Positions 40,255-49,082 of a stretch of 64,000 nucleotides of DNA are shown here, piece by piece. Positions within the stretch are counted from its first letter, which is position 1; the number at the start of each line of letters is the position of its first letter. Both the position numbers and the translations under genes were made by a program. The stretch comes from Planctomycetota bacterium (GTDB lineage: Bacteria; Planctomycetota; PLA2; JAEUHO01): positions 367,615 to 431,614 of the forward strand of contig JAJDEN010000008.1 in assembly GCA_029259775.1 (NCBI GenBank), in the 5' to 3' direction. The notes under the pieces were generated by a model, which saw only the letters and a program-made list of their open reading frames with translations, was not told where the DNA came from and searched no databases.

Positions 40255-43200
40255 ATGAGCCCGGATCGCACGCCTCTCGGCACCGCGGCCCGGGCTCTTC
40301 TTGTAGCTGCGTTCTTCCTGTCGGGCGCCGCGTCGCTCGCCTACGAAGTCGCGTGGAGCCGCGCGCTGCTGCTCCTGCTCGGCAGCACCGCCGCCGCGTC
40401 GGCCGTCGTCCTCGGTGTGTTCGTCGGTGCCCTCGGCCTGGGCGCGCGGTGGTCGGGTCGACTCGTCGAGCGCCATCCACGTCCGCTCCTGCTCTACGGC
40501 GTGTTCGAGATCGGCGCCGCCATCTGGGCGGCACTCTCCGGCGTGCTCACGTCCGTACTCGAGGGTCCGTACGTCGCGCTCGCCTCCGGCGCGCCGGGCT
40601 GGGTGCAGACCGTCCTGCGCGTCCTGGTTGCCATGATCGTCATCGTCCCCGCCGCGTTCCTGCTCGGCGCGACGCTGCCCGCCATGGTGAAGCACTGGGT
40701 GCGGCGCGGTGGTGAGACGGGACGGCAGACCGCCTGGCTCTATGGCGCGAACACGATCGGCGCCGTGGCGGGCTGTCTGTTCGCTGGCTTTGTTGGCATC
40801 GCCGCGTACGGCGTGACCGGCATGGTGCTGCGCGCGGCGCTCGTCGGACTTGCCGTCGGCATCGCGACCGCGTTGGCCGGTGCACGCACCGCGCCGCTCG
40901 TGACCAGCCAGGCCGCTGGCGCGATAGATGCTGGGGGGGACCCCAAGAAAACGACGCCCACGGTCCACGCCTTGCCCAAGCCGCGCACGCGGAACATGCC
41001 GGCGGCCCAGGCCGCCTTGCTGTTCGGCTTCTTCGGCCTGGCCGTCGAGGTCGTGGGCTTTCGCATCCTCGTCTTCTTCCTCGAGGGCTTCACCGCGACG
41101 TTCGCTGCGATGCTCGGCGTGTTCATCGCCGGCCTCGGCGTCGGCAGCCTCGTGCTCGGCCCCGTGCTGGCGAAGACCCTGCGTCCCGCCCGTGTGCTGG
41201 GTGTCCTGCTGTTGCTGACGGCGGCCTCGCTGCTCTTCGACCTCTACGTGGTCGTGCCGTCGCTCGAGCACTGGATGCACTCCATCCGGGACTACGCCTA
41301 CGCCGGGGCCGCCGGCTCCGAGGACATCGCCTCGGGGCTGCACCTGGCCTCGCTGCTGGGTGCGGGGCTGCTGCTCTTCATCCCCGCCTTGCTGCTGGGC
41401 CCGACGTTCGCCCTTTGCGTGCGCTGGGCCGAGTTGGAGGGAGAGCGACCCGGCCCGGCGGTCGGCATCACCTACCTCTGGAACAGCACCGGCAGCCTCG
41501 TCGCTCCCCTGCTCTTCACGTTCCTCATCATTCCGATCTTCCACGTGCCGGGCGCGTGGGTGCTGCTGCTTGTGCTCGCCATCGTGGCCGGCACCGTCCT
41601 GGTGCGCTGGCCCGAGGGGGTGCGCGACGGCGCCGGGCGTGTGCGCCTCGCCGCCTTGGCCGGCCTCGCCGTCGGCGTCGGCGTCATGTGGCTCGACCTG
41701 CCGGGCAGCCAGGCGTCGGACCTCGTCCGGGCGAGCGTCGTGCTGCACGACAAGCCCGATCGGCGTCTCCTGATCGTCGAGAGCGATGCCGTCACGACCG
41801 CCAGTGTCATCGAGAACGGCTTCGGCGAGCGCTACCTCTACACCGACGACTTCGCCGCCGCGGCCACGGGTCGGCACTACCGCTACATGCGCATGCTCGG
41901 CCACCTTCCGGCCGCGCTCGCGTACGAACCGAAGAACGCCATGGTCATTGCCTTCGGCACCGGCACCACGGCCGGCGCGGTCGCGCAGCACACGGAGGTG
42001 GAGCGGCTCGAGGTCGTGGAGGTCAGCCCGGCCGTCCTCGGACTCGCCTCCTACTTCGATGAGGCCAACCGCTTCGTGCTTGACGACAAGCGCGTCACGA
42101 TCATCCGGGACGACGGCCGCAACGCCTTGCTGCTGCACGAGCCCGATCTCGACGTGATCACGCTCGAGCCGCTCATGCCGTACTCCCCCGCGGGCTATCC
42201 CTTCTACACGCGCGAGTTCTACAAGCTGGCCCGGGACCGCCTGCGGGAGGGCGGCGTGCTGTGCCAGTGGATCCCCGTCCACGCCATGCCCGTCGGTCTC
42301 TACGCCGCGTTCCTGCGCGCGTTCTACGAGGTCTTCCCGGACGGGACGCTGTGGTTCTTCGAACAGAGCACGGCACTCATCGGCCGCAAGGGGACCAAGG
42401 CGCCCAGCCGCGTGACCGTCATGGACCGTCTGGGGCGCGTGGGCCACGACCTGCAGGATGCGGGCTTCGCGGAGCCGAGCATCGCGCTCTCGGGCTACGT
42501 CGCCTCCGGGCGGGAGGTGCTCGACGTGGCGCCGCCGCCGAGCTACGCCGCCTACGCCGGCCGCCCCCTGCTCGACATGGATCCCTACCCGGAGTTCCAT
42601 CCGACGCCACGGGCCCCGCTGAACACGCCCTACCTGCACCACACGCTCACCTACCTGCTCAAGCTTGCGAGTCAGGCCAAGGAGCCGACGAGCAGGCCCT
42701 GGTGGCCGCAGGACGGCGGCGGCGCGGCGCTGAAGGGAGGCGGCATGTACGCGCTCATGGGACGCGTCAAGCAGGCCCAGGCCGACTTCGTGCACGTCTC
42801 GCTCCTCGGTCTGCCGATCGGCAGCGAGGCGCGGACTCCGAGGGTCGACGCCCTCATCGACTTTCTCGAAGAGTCGGCGCGTTCCTACACCGCCGCACGG
42901 CGCTTCCTGCCCGGCGAGTCGGTCATCGAGCGACGGCAGGTGCAGGTCGTGCGCCAGCTGGCCGAAGCCCGTGTCCGCCCGATGCTGAACCAGGCGCAGG
43001 CGCTGGGTGAAGCCGGCAAGCCCGAGCGCCGGCTGGAGCTGCTCGTGCTCGCGGAGGGCATCGCGCGGTCCGTCCTGCCACCCGAGTTGAACGACCCGGA
43101 TCCGATCGGTACGGGGCGGATCGACATGGCGGCCCTCTACGCGTCCGTGCTGCTGCGACTCGGTCGCTGCGAGCGCGCCGATCGCGTGTTGACGCAAGCC

Positions 43201-43923
43201 CGCGCCGACCTGGCCGACGAGCGCCGCGAGAAGCCGCTGACGGTCCTGATCGACGCGGCGCGCGCTTATGCGGGGGGCGCCCGTTCCTCCGAGGTTCCTG
43301 CGCGCTGGGCCTGGGTCTTTCGGGATCGCGCCGTGTGCCGGGAGGAGGGTCTCGCCCCGGTGCAGAGCCAGTTCGATGCCTACCTCGAGGCCGAGAAGAA
43401 CCCGCTGCATGCGGCCCGGCGTGTGGGGGCGAGGCGGCTTGCGGCCGCAACACGTGGCGAGGGCAGCGACCGCGCCGTCTTGGACGCCCTGCGGACGCAG
43501 GCCCGCCCGCCGGGGCCGGCCATCGATGCGCTGCGCGCGGCGCTGGCCCGCAAGATCGATCGGCGCGACACGACCATCGCGGAGATGCTGCAGGACGACA
43601 GCCCGGTCGTGCGCCGCGCGGCCCTCGTGGAGGCGGGCGCCTGGGGCTACCTACGCCACCATCCCGATGCGATGGACAGGGCGTTGCAGGCCGACGAATC
43701 GAGCACGCGCAGGGCCCTCGCGACGGCCGCCGCCCACCATGGGCACGCCGACGTGCTGCGGCGCGTCGTCGAGCTGCTCATGGACAAGGAGCTCGACGTC
43801 CGCAAGGAGGCCTGGAGCGTATTCCTCCAGCACCGCCCCGTGCTCATCAAGGACTACGATCCGCGCGCTCCGGAGACCCAGCGCAAGCCCATCTACGAGC
43901 AGCTCAAGCGCACGCTGGAGTAG
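40255..43923 (+). CDS. Membrane-anchored spermidine-synthase-like protein with C-terminal repeats
   Basis: A 1222-residue protein. Residues ~1-480 are hydrophobic with about 14 membrane helices in two blocks (FFLSGAASLAYEVAWSRALL opens the first; AAQAALLFGFFGLAVEVVGF the second), the N-terminal type seen in fused spermidine-synthase-like proteins. Then comes a Rossmann methyltransferase-like domain (AMVIAFGTGTTAGAVAQHTE, VVEVSPAVLGLASYF). The usual catalytic DxxDP-type motif is replaced by VITLEPLMPYSPAGYPFYTR, so spermidine synthesis is doubtful. Residues from ~1090 look like HEAT/armadillo helices (MLQDDSPVVRRAALVEAGAW). ATG 40255 follows GGAGGAGC. Catalysed reaction unknown. Confidence 0.75.
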   Translation: MSPDRTPLGTAARALLVAAFFLSGAASLAYEVAWSRALLLLLGSTAAASAVVLGVFVGALGLGARWSGRLVERHPRPLLLYGVFEIGAAIWAALSGVLTSVLEGPYVALASGAPGWVQTVLRVLVAMIVIVPAAFLLGATLPAMVKHWVRRGGETGRQTAWLYGANTIGAVAGCLFAGFVGIAAYGVTGMVLRAALVGLAVGIATALAGARTAPLVTSQAAGAIDAGGDPKKTTPTVHALPKPRTRNMPAAQAALLFGFFGLAVEVVGFRILVFFLEGFTATFAAMLGVFIAGLGVGSLVLGPVLAKTLRPARVLGVLLLLTAASLLFDLYVVVPSLEHWMHSIRDYAYAGAAGSEDIASGLHLASLLGAGLLLFIPALLLGPTFALCVRWAELEGERPGPAVGITYLWNSTGSLVAPLLFTFLIIPIFHVPGAWVLLLVLAIVAGTVLVRWPEGVRDGAGRVRLAALAGLAVGVGVMWLDLPGSQASDLVRASVVLHDKPDRRLLIVESDAVTTASVIENGFGERYLYTDDFAAAATGRHYRYMRMLGHLPAALAYEPKNAMVIAFGTGTTAGAVAQHTEVERLEVVEVSPAVLGLASYFDEANRFVLDDKRVTIIRDDGRNALLLHEPDLDVITLEPLMPYSPAGYPFYTREFYKLARDRLREGGVLCQWIPVHAMPVGLYAAFLRAFYEVFPDGTLWFFEQSTALIGRKGTKAPSRVTVMDRLGRVGHDLQDAGFAEPSIALSGYVASGREVLDVAPPPSYAAYAGRPLLDMDPYPEFHPTPRAPLNTPYLHHTLTYLLKLASQAKEPTSRPWWPQDGGGAALKGGGMYALMGRVKQAQADFVHVSLLGLPIGSEARTPRVDALIDFLEESARSYTAARRFLPGESVIERRQVQVVRQLAEARVRPMLNQAQALGEAGKPERRLELLVLAEGIARSVLPPELNDPDPIGTGRIDMAALYASVLLRLGRCERADRVLTQARADLADERREKPLTVLIDAARAYAGGARSSEVPARWAWVFRDRAVCREEGLAPVQSQFDAYLEAEKNPLHAARRVGARRLAAATRGEGSDRAVLDALRTQARPPGPAIDALRAALARKIDRRDTTIAEMLQDDSPVVRRAALVEAGAWGYLRHHPDAMDRALQADESSTRRALATAAAHHGHADVLRRVVELLMDKELDVRKEAWSVFLQHRPVLIKDYDPRAPETQRKPIYEQLKRTLE

Positions 43924-44029
43924 CGGCGCGCTGCGGTTATGCGTAGCGCGCGAGCTGCGCGCTTCCTTCTGGCGCTTGCGCGTGCGACGTGCATGCCGTG
44001 AAATGGAATCCAACGCGGAGGCTGTCGCC

Positions 44030-46879
44030 ATGGTTGGACGTCTGTTGATGCGATCCCTCGCGGTCGCGGTGCTGTGCACCGGGATCCTGCTGAGCCCGGT
44101 CCGAGCCGATGAGGCGCCTGACCCTGCCGCCAAGCAGCCGGCCCCGACCGCAGAGGAGCGCAAGGCCGCCAACGAGAAGGCCCTGAAGCTCAGTCGCAAG
44201 TTGGGGCCGCTGATGCAAGCCGGCAAGTACAGCGAGGCCATCCCGATGGCTCGCGAGGCCCTGGCGTTGGTCAAGGTCGCCTACGGTGCCGACCATGTGG
44301 AGGTAGCCCGCGCGGCCTCCAACCTCGGCGTCATGCTCGAGATGACCGGCGCGTACGCCGAGGCGCGTACGCTCCAGGAACTCGCGCTTCGCATGGCTCG
44401 TCGTGTGCACGGAGACGACCATCTGCAGGTTGGCATGGCGCACGGGAATCTGGGCGCCGTCCTGGGGAAGCTGGCCGAGTACGAGCGCGCCGTGGATCAC
44501 CTGGAGCGTGCCCTCGCCGTTCTGCAGCGAGCCTTGGGACCCGAGCACCAGCACGTCATGACGACGCTGAGCAATCTCGGCTTGGTGCTGGGCGACATGG
44601 GCTACTTCGTGCGCGCGCGCGCCGCCTACGAGCGAGCCTTGGCCATCGGGGAGAAAGCTCTGGGGCGGGAGCATATTCACTGCGGCTCCATGATGCAGAA
44701 CCTCGCCGGCGTGTTGGCAGACATGGGGGCGTGGGACGAGGCTCGCGCGTTGCGGGCGCAGGACCTGAAGATCTATCAGAAGTCGCTTCGTCCGGATCAC
44801 CCCTGGGTCGCGGTCGCGATGCTCAATCTTGCGCTTCTCCTGCTGGACGTCGGAGCCATTGACGAAGCGGCGGAGCTCATCGAGCCGGCCCTCCCCATGG
44901 CGAAAAAGGCGTTGGGCGCGTCCCATCCGACGGTCTCCCACATGCTGCTGGGCTTGGCCGCCGTGCACCGGGCGCGGGGTGCGTGGGAGGCCGCGCGCTC
45001 GGCACTTGCGCGCTCCATCGCCATCACGGAGGACACCCTCGGGGACGATCACCCCAGCCTGACCCACGGGCTGATCGAACTGGCGCGCGTGCTCCGGGCG
45101 CAGGGCAAGAGCGGGGAAGGCGTCCCGTTGGTGCAGCGAGCCGTCCGGATCCGCGAAGAACGCCTCGGTCGCGACCACCCGCTGGTCGCCGACGCGCTTC
45201 GCATCGAGGCCGACCTTCGGTTCGATGCCAAGGACCATGCCGCGGCGGGCGCCTTGCTCCAACGCTGTCTTGCCCTCAGCGATCACCATGTGCGCCGCGA
45301 GCTGGTCGGCCTCTCGCCGGCCCAGCGGCTTAGCGCGGTCCGCCGGCTGCGTCACCACCTCAACGCGTGGCTGATGGTGGCGCCCCACGTAGGGCGCACG
45401 GGCTACGAGGAGGTGCTGCGATTCAAGGGGCTCGTGAGTCGAGCCACCGCGGCCGAGCGTGCCGTGATGCGCGCATCCGGGGCGAGTGTTCGGGGGCGCA
45501 TCCAAGCGCTCCGCCTGGTCGAACGGCGGGTGGCCAACATGGCAGCCCAGGTGCCGTCCGCGTTCCCGCGCAAGGGCGCGGAGGAGCGCCGCAAGCAGTG
45601 GGTGGCGTCCTACGCCGCTCTCGTCAAGGAGCGCGAGGCCCTGGCGCTGGGCTTGTCGCGGGACCTCGGGCTGGTTCGGGGCAAGCGGGCTCCCGAAGTC
45701 GCGGACCTGAAGCGAATCCGCAAGCGGCTCGGGCCGCGGGGTGCGCTGATCGACATCGTGCGGCTGGACGGCGAGTACGTCGCGTGGATCGTGCGATCCC
45801 GGGGGGACGTCCGGCGTGTCGGACTGGGCGACCCCGCGTCGTTCGAAGCCGCCGCGCATCGCTTCGCGAGCGAGGCAGCCGACGCCGAATCCAAGGAGGC
45901 CCACCGCGCTGCCGGAACGAGCCTCCATGCGTTGCTGTTCGGCCCGTTGGCGAAGCACCTCGGCGATGACGTGCGAAGGCTCTACGTCTGTCCGGATGCG
46001 GTCCTGGCCACGGTGCCCTTGGCGGCCCTGCCCGGGAAGAAGCCCGGATCCATCCTGGCGGAGGACTATCGCCTCGTCCTGGTCACGATGGCGCAGCACG
46101 TGGTGCCGACGCGGCAAAAGCAGGCCCAGGGCAAGGGTGCCCTCTTGATCGGCGGTGTGGACTATGAGCAAGCCACCGAGAAGACATCTGGGAAGGCGCC
46201 CGCGACAGCGCGTGGCCGCCGCTCGCCGCGCGGGTCGAAGTTCATGGCCCTCGATGAGACGACGGTCGAGGTCGAGGCCATTCGGGGGCGCCTCGGCGAG
46301 GGTACGCATGTGCTCAAGGCCTGGGGGGCGACGGAGCATGAGGTCCGCTCGCGCGCCGCGGGCAAGCGTGTGCTGCATCTCGCGACGCATGGCTTCGTGC
46401 GCAGCGACCTCATGCGGGGCCTGTCGCCGAACTCGCGAAGCGGCGCCTGGCACGGCGTTCAAGCGGAGCGCAATCTTGCTCGAGGCCACGACCCGATGGT
46501 CCTGGCGGGCCTTGCTCTCGCAGGAGCGAACAAGCGGGCTGGCGGGGGCGCGGACGACGGGATCTTCACGGCATTGGAGGCCTCGCACCTCGATCTGCGT
46601 GGAACCGAACTGGTCGTGCTCTCCGCGTGCGAAACGGCGCTCGGCAGGGCCGCCTCGGGGGAGGGGGTGCGGGGCCTCGTGCATGGCTTCCGCATGGCGG
46701 GAGCCGCGCGCGTCGTGGGCTCGCAGTGGAGGGTCGACGACGACGCGACGCGCGCGTTGATGACGCGCTTCTACAAGCTGTGGACGACGTCTTCAGCCTC
46801 ACGGGCGGATCCCGCCGAGGCGCTGCGCCAGGCCCAGCTCCACGTGCGAGCGCAAGCGAAGTGGCGCCACCCCTACTAG
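44030..46879 (+). CDS. Secreted TPR-CHAT protein (caspase-like peptidase), C-terminus ending early
   Basis: A 949-residue protein with an N-terminal signal peptide (RSLAVAVLCTGILLSPVRA). Residues ~65-430 contain kinesin-light-chain-type tetratricopeptide repeats (VARAASNLGVMLEMTGAYAE; HVMTTLSNLGLVLGDMGYFV; others at ~42-residue spacing). The C-terminal CHAT domain has the catalytic His in VLHLATHGFV and the catalytic Cys in LVVLSACETALGRA, so it should be an active caspase-like protease. The reading ends WRHPY-stop; the next codons after the TAG read W-A-G-W-V-L-W-Q before another stop, which is exactly the family's usual end (HPYYWA.F.L). A single change appears to have shortened it by nine residues. 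ATG 44030 has GGAGG upstream; ATG 44003 is an alternative. Confidence 0.85.
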   Translation: MVGRLLMRSLAVAVLCTGILLSPVRADEAPDPAAKQPAPTAEERKAANEKALKLSRKLGPLMQAGKYSEAIPMAREALALVKVAYGADHVEVARAASNLGVMLEMTGAYAEARTLQELALRMARRVHGDDHLQVGMAHGNLGAVLGKLAEYERAVDHLERALAVLQRALGPEHQHVMTTLSNLGLVLGDMGYFVRARAAYERALAIGEKALGREHIHCGSMMQNLAGVLADMGAWDEARALRAQDLKIYQKSLRPDHPWVAVAMLNLALLLLDVGAIDEAAELIEPALPMAKKALGASHPTVSHMLLGLAAVHRARGAWEAARSALARSIAITEDTLGDDHPSLTHGLIELARVLRAQGKSGEGVPLVQRAVRIREERLGRDHPLVADALRIEADLRFDAKDHAAAGALLQRCLALSDHHVRRELVGLSPAQRLSAVRRLRHHLNAWLMVAPHVGRTGYEEVLRFKGLVSRATAAERAVMRASGASVRGRIQALRLVERRVANMAAQVPSAFPRKGAEERRKQWVASYAALVKEREALALGLSRDLGLVRGKRAPEVADLKRIRKRLGPRGALIDIVRLDGEYVAWIVRSRGDVRRVGLGDPASFEAAAHRFASEAADAESKEAHRAAGTSLHALLFGPLAKHLGDDVRRLYVCPDAVLATVPLAALPGKKPGSILAEDYRLVLVTMAQHVVPTRQKQAQGKGALLIGGVDYEQATEKTSGKAPATARGRRSPRGSKFMALDETTVEVEAIRGRLGEGTHVLKAWGATEHEVRSRAAGKRVLHLATHGFVRSDLMRGLSPNSRSGAWHGVQAERNLARGHDPMVLAGLALAGANKRAGGGADDGIFTALEASHLDLRGTELVVLSACETALGRAASGEGVRGLVHGFRMAGAARVVGSQWRVDDDATRALMTRFYKLWTTSSASRADPAEALRQAQLHVRAQAKWRHPY

Positions 46880-47173
46880 TGGGCCGGCTGGGTCCTCTGG
46901 CAGTAGTGCGCGGGCCCGATCGGGTGGTGCGCCCGTGTGCCCGGCAAGGGCCCATGGAGGGGCGGCCTGAGGGACGGCGCAGCCGGAGCGGTTGGCCGCC
47001 CGTTCTCTCATGCGTGCGCAGGGGGCCTTCTCGGGGGCCGGACGGCGTGTGCTCGAGCCTCGGTTCCGCGCTCCCGCGCGGACTGTTCGTCGCTGCGCGC
47101 GGCCCCGCCGCGTCCGCCGCTCCGGCAAGGAGCGGCTACGCGCCCCTCCTTCCAAGCCACCCCGCCCCTCCCC
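46880..47173. repeat. Dispersed intergenic repeat, copy 3
   Basis: A ~290-bp gap between the CHAT gene and pntB. The first 27 bp are the former CHAT C-terminus. From about 46907 it holds repeat-family sequence: CTCCCGCGCGGA followed by CTGTTCGTCG (47070s), CGCCGCGTCCGCCG, CAAGGAGCGGCTACGCGCCCCTCCTT and CCACCCCGCCCCTCC. It is related to the elements at 31017-31221 and 33757-33959. Confidence 0.6.
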
Positions 47174-47198
47174 GGAAGGCTAGCGTCGCTAGCCTTCC
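47174..47198 (-). terminator. Hairpin around the pntB stop codon
   Basis: A perfect 11-bp stem (47174-47184 GGAAGGCTAGC with 47188-47198 GCTAGCCTTCC) with the 3-nt loop GTC contains the pntB TAG (47189-47191). Dispersed repeat follows directly. Confidence 0.6.
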
Positions 47199-48787
47199 TT
47201 CACCGCGGCGATGATCTCGACGAACGCCTTCTTCGCGTCGGCGAAGAACATCAACGTGTTGTCCATCGAGAAGAGCGGATTCGGGATGCCGGCGAAGCCC
47301 GGGCTCAATGAGCGCTTGATCACGATCACCGTGCGCGCCTTGTCGACGTCGATGATCGGCATGCCCGCGATCGGGCTCGTCGGATCCGTGCGCGCGACCG
47401 GGTTCACCACGTCGTTCGCCCCGACCACGATGCAGACGTCCACGGTGTTCATCGTGGAGTTGGCGTCGTCCATCTCCTTGAGCTCTTCGTAGGGCACGTT
47501 GGCTTCGGCCAGGAGCACGTTCATGTGACCCGGCATGCGACCCGCCACCGGGTGCACGGCGTACTCGACCTCGGCGCCGAACTTCTCCGCGAGGAGCCCG
47601 GCCAGGTCATGCACGGCGTGCTGCGCCTGCGCGACGGCCATGCCGTAGCCAGGCACGATGCAGACGCGCTCGGCCGTCTCGAGCATCATCGCGACCTCAT
47701 CGGCGCTCGTGGACTTGACCGACTTGTAGACCTCATCGGCGTCCGGCGTGTCCGCCGTCGGTCCCATCGTTGCGAACATCACGTTGGCGAGGGAGCGGTT
47801 CATCGCCTTGCACATGATCTTCGTAAGGATGATGCCGGAGGCGCCGACCAATGCGCCCGAGATGATGAGCACGTTGTTGTTGATCACGAAGCCCGTGGCC
47901 GCCGCGGCGAGGCCGGAGTAGCTGTTGAGCAGGGCGATCACGACGGGCATGTCGGCGCCGCCGATGGTGAAGGTCAGGCACACACCCAGCAGGCCGGCCA
48001 CCGCCACGAGCGCCCAGAACATGTCCTGGTTCTCCGGGCCGATGACGGAGCTGTCGCCCGCGTTCATGACGACGAGGACCGCCATGACGAGCGACCCGAC
48101 GAAGGCGATCAGCTTGAGGGCGTTGCCGCCCGGGAAGCTGTCCTTCTTCTGCACCAGGACGACGGCCATGGTGACGGCACACGCCACGGAGAGCAGCGTC
48201 CAGGGCCCGAAGTCGTTGGCGAAGGCGTAGTAGCCGGCGCTGGCGATCAGGATCGCGTTGAAGCCGTACTTGATGGCCTTCTGCCAGGTGTAGAGCTTCC
48301 ACTTCACGGCGAGGAACTCGGCCAGCTTGCCGACGGCCACGTAGCTGCCGAACAGCGTCACGGAGCCGATCAGCGCGGAGAGCACCGTGGCGACCTTCAT
48401 CTGGCCGGGGCTCTCGATCGTGGCGAAATCCGTCGAGACGGCCTCGACGATCGCCGCGGCAGCGACCAGCACGGAGGCCGCGCCGCCGAAGCCGTTGAAC
48501 AGGCCGACCAGCTCGGGCATGGCGGTCATCTTGACGCGGAGCGCGGCGAAGGCGCCGATGGCAGCCCCGACGGCGAGGCCGATCGCGACGTAGCTCCAGC
48601 CGATGCCGTCTCCGCCGTACTTCTGCCACTCCGGGCTCAGCAGGGTGGCGATGACCGCGATCAGCATGCCGATGGCGCCGGCGCGGTTGCCGCGCACGGC
48701 GGTGCGCGGGTGCGCCATCCACTTCAAGTCGAGGATGAAGAGGATGGCCGCGGCGAGGTAGGCGAGATTGACGATGCTCTGGTCCAT
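47189..48787 (-). CDS. pntB: NAD(P) transhydrogenase, beta subunit
   Basis: A 532-residue membrane subunit of the proton-translocating transhydrogenase, which moves hydride between NADH and NADP+ using the proton gradient. About nine membrane helices fill residues 1-270 (VNLAYLAAAILFILDLKWMA; GPWTLLSVACAVTMAVVLVQ). The C-terminal NADP(H)-binding domain shows VCIVPGYGMAVAQAQHAVHD, VEYAVHPVAGRMPGHMNVLL, VIVIKRSLSPGFAGIPNPLF, all conserved in PntB. ATG 48787 was chosen; the next gene upstream, pntAb, ends 7 bp away. The stop codon lies in a hairpin. Confidence 0.95.
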   Translation of the reverse strand: MDQSIVNLAYLAAAILFILDLKWMAHPRTAVRGNRAGAIGMLIAVIATLLSPEWQKYGGDGIGWSYVAIGLAVGAAIGAFAALRVKMTAMPELVGLFNGFGGAASVLVAAAAIVEAVSTDFATIESPGQMKVATVLSALIGSVTLFGSYVAVGKLAEFLAVKWKLYTWQKAIKYGFNAILIASAGYYAFANDFGPWTLLSVACAVTMAVVLVQKKDSFPGGNALKLIAFVGSLVMAVLVVMNAGDSSVIGPENQDMFWALVAVAGLLGVCLTFTIGGADMPVVIALLNSYSGLAAAATGFVINNNVLIISGALVGASGIILTKIMCKAMNRSLANVMFATMGPTADTPDADEVYKSVKSTSADEVAMMLETAERVCIVPGYGMAVAQAQHAVHDLAGLLAEKFGAEVEYAVHPVAGRMPGHMNVLLAEANVPYEELKEMDDANSTMNTVDVCIVVGANDVVNPVARTDPTSPIAGMPIIDVDKARTVIVIKRSLSPGFAGIPNPLFSMDNTLMFFADAKKAFVEIIAAVKEG

Positions 48788-48794
48788 GCTGCGC

Positions 48795-49082
48795 CTACCG
48801 CTTCTGGAACATCTTGAGCATGCGGCCGGTGACGAGGAAGCCACCGACCACGTTGATGGTCGCGAAGATGAGCGCGACCATGCCCAGGACCTTGGCGAGA
48901 TCGGGGTACGTGCCCCCGATCATCCCTGCCGCCAGCAGCGCGCCGACGATCGAGATGCCGCTGATGGCGTTCGAGCCAGACATCAAGGGGGTGTGCAGCG
49001 TAGGCGGCACCTTGGTGATGACTTCGAACCCGACGTAGATCGCCAGGACGAAGACCGTCAGCAGCATGATGAGACCTTCCAT
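48795..49082 (-). CDS. pntAb: NAD(P) transhydrogenase, membrane alpha-2 subunit
   Basis: A 95-residue protein with three predicted membrane helices (LIMLLTVFVLAIYVGFEVIT; SIVGALLAAGMIGGT; VALIFATINVVGGFLVTGRM). It corresponds to the C-terminal membrane part of E. coli PntA, encoded separately in three-gene transhydrogenases such as that of Rhodospirillum. The conserved VPPTLHTPLMSGSNAISGI is present. ATG 49082 overlaps the pntAa stop codon (TGATG), giving coupled translation. With PntB it forms the proton channel. Confidence 0.95.
   Translation of the reverse strand: MEGLIMLLTVFVLAIYVGFEVITKVPPTLHTPLMSGSNAISGISIVGALLAAGMIGGTYPDLAKVLGMVALIFATINVVGGFLVTGRMLKMFQKR

Noticed and set aside
40114..43410. 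A 1098-codon open frame on the minus strand
   Set aside because: It is the antisense of the spermidine-synthase-like gene. Its protein is Arg/Ala/Gly/His/Asp-rich without domains, typical of high-GC antisense reading. The same applies to the long antisense frames at 33728-35980, 37069-39384, 43937-46684, 47525-48817 and 49130-51133.
31029..47155. Several small proteins beginning MEGGARSPSLP or MEGGARSRSLP
   Set aside because: They lie inside the dispersed intergenic repeats in different copies and orientations (31029, 33943, 47155). They are reading-frame by-products of the repeat.
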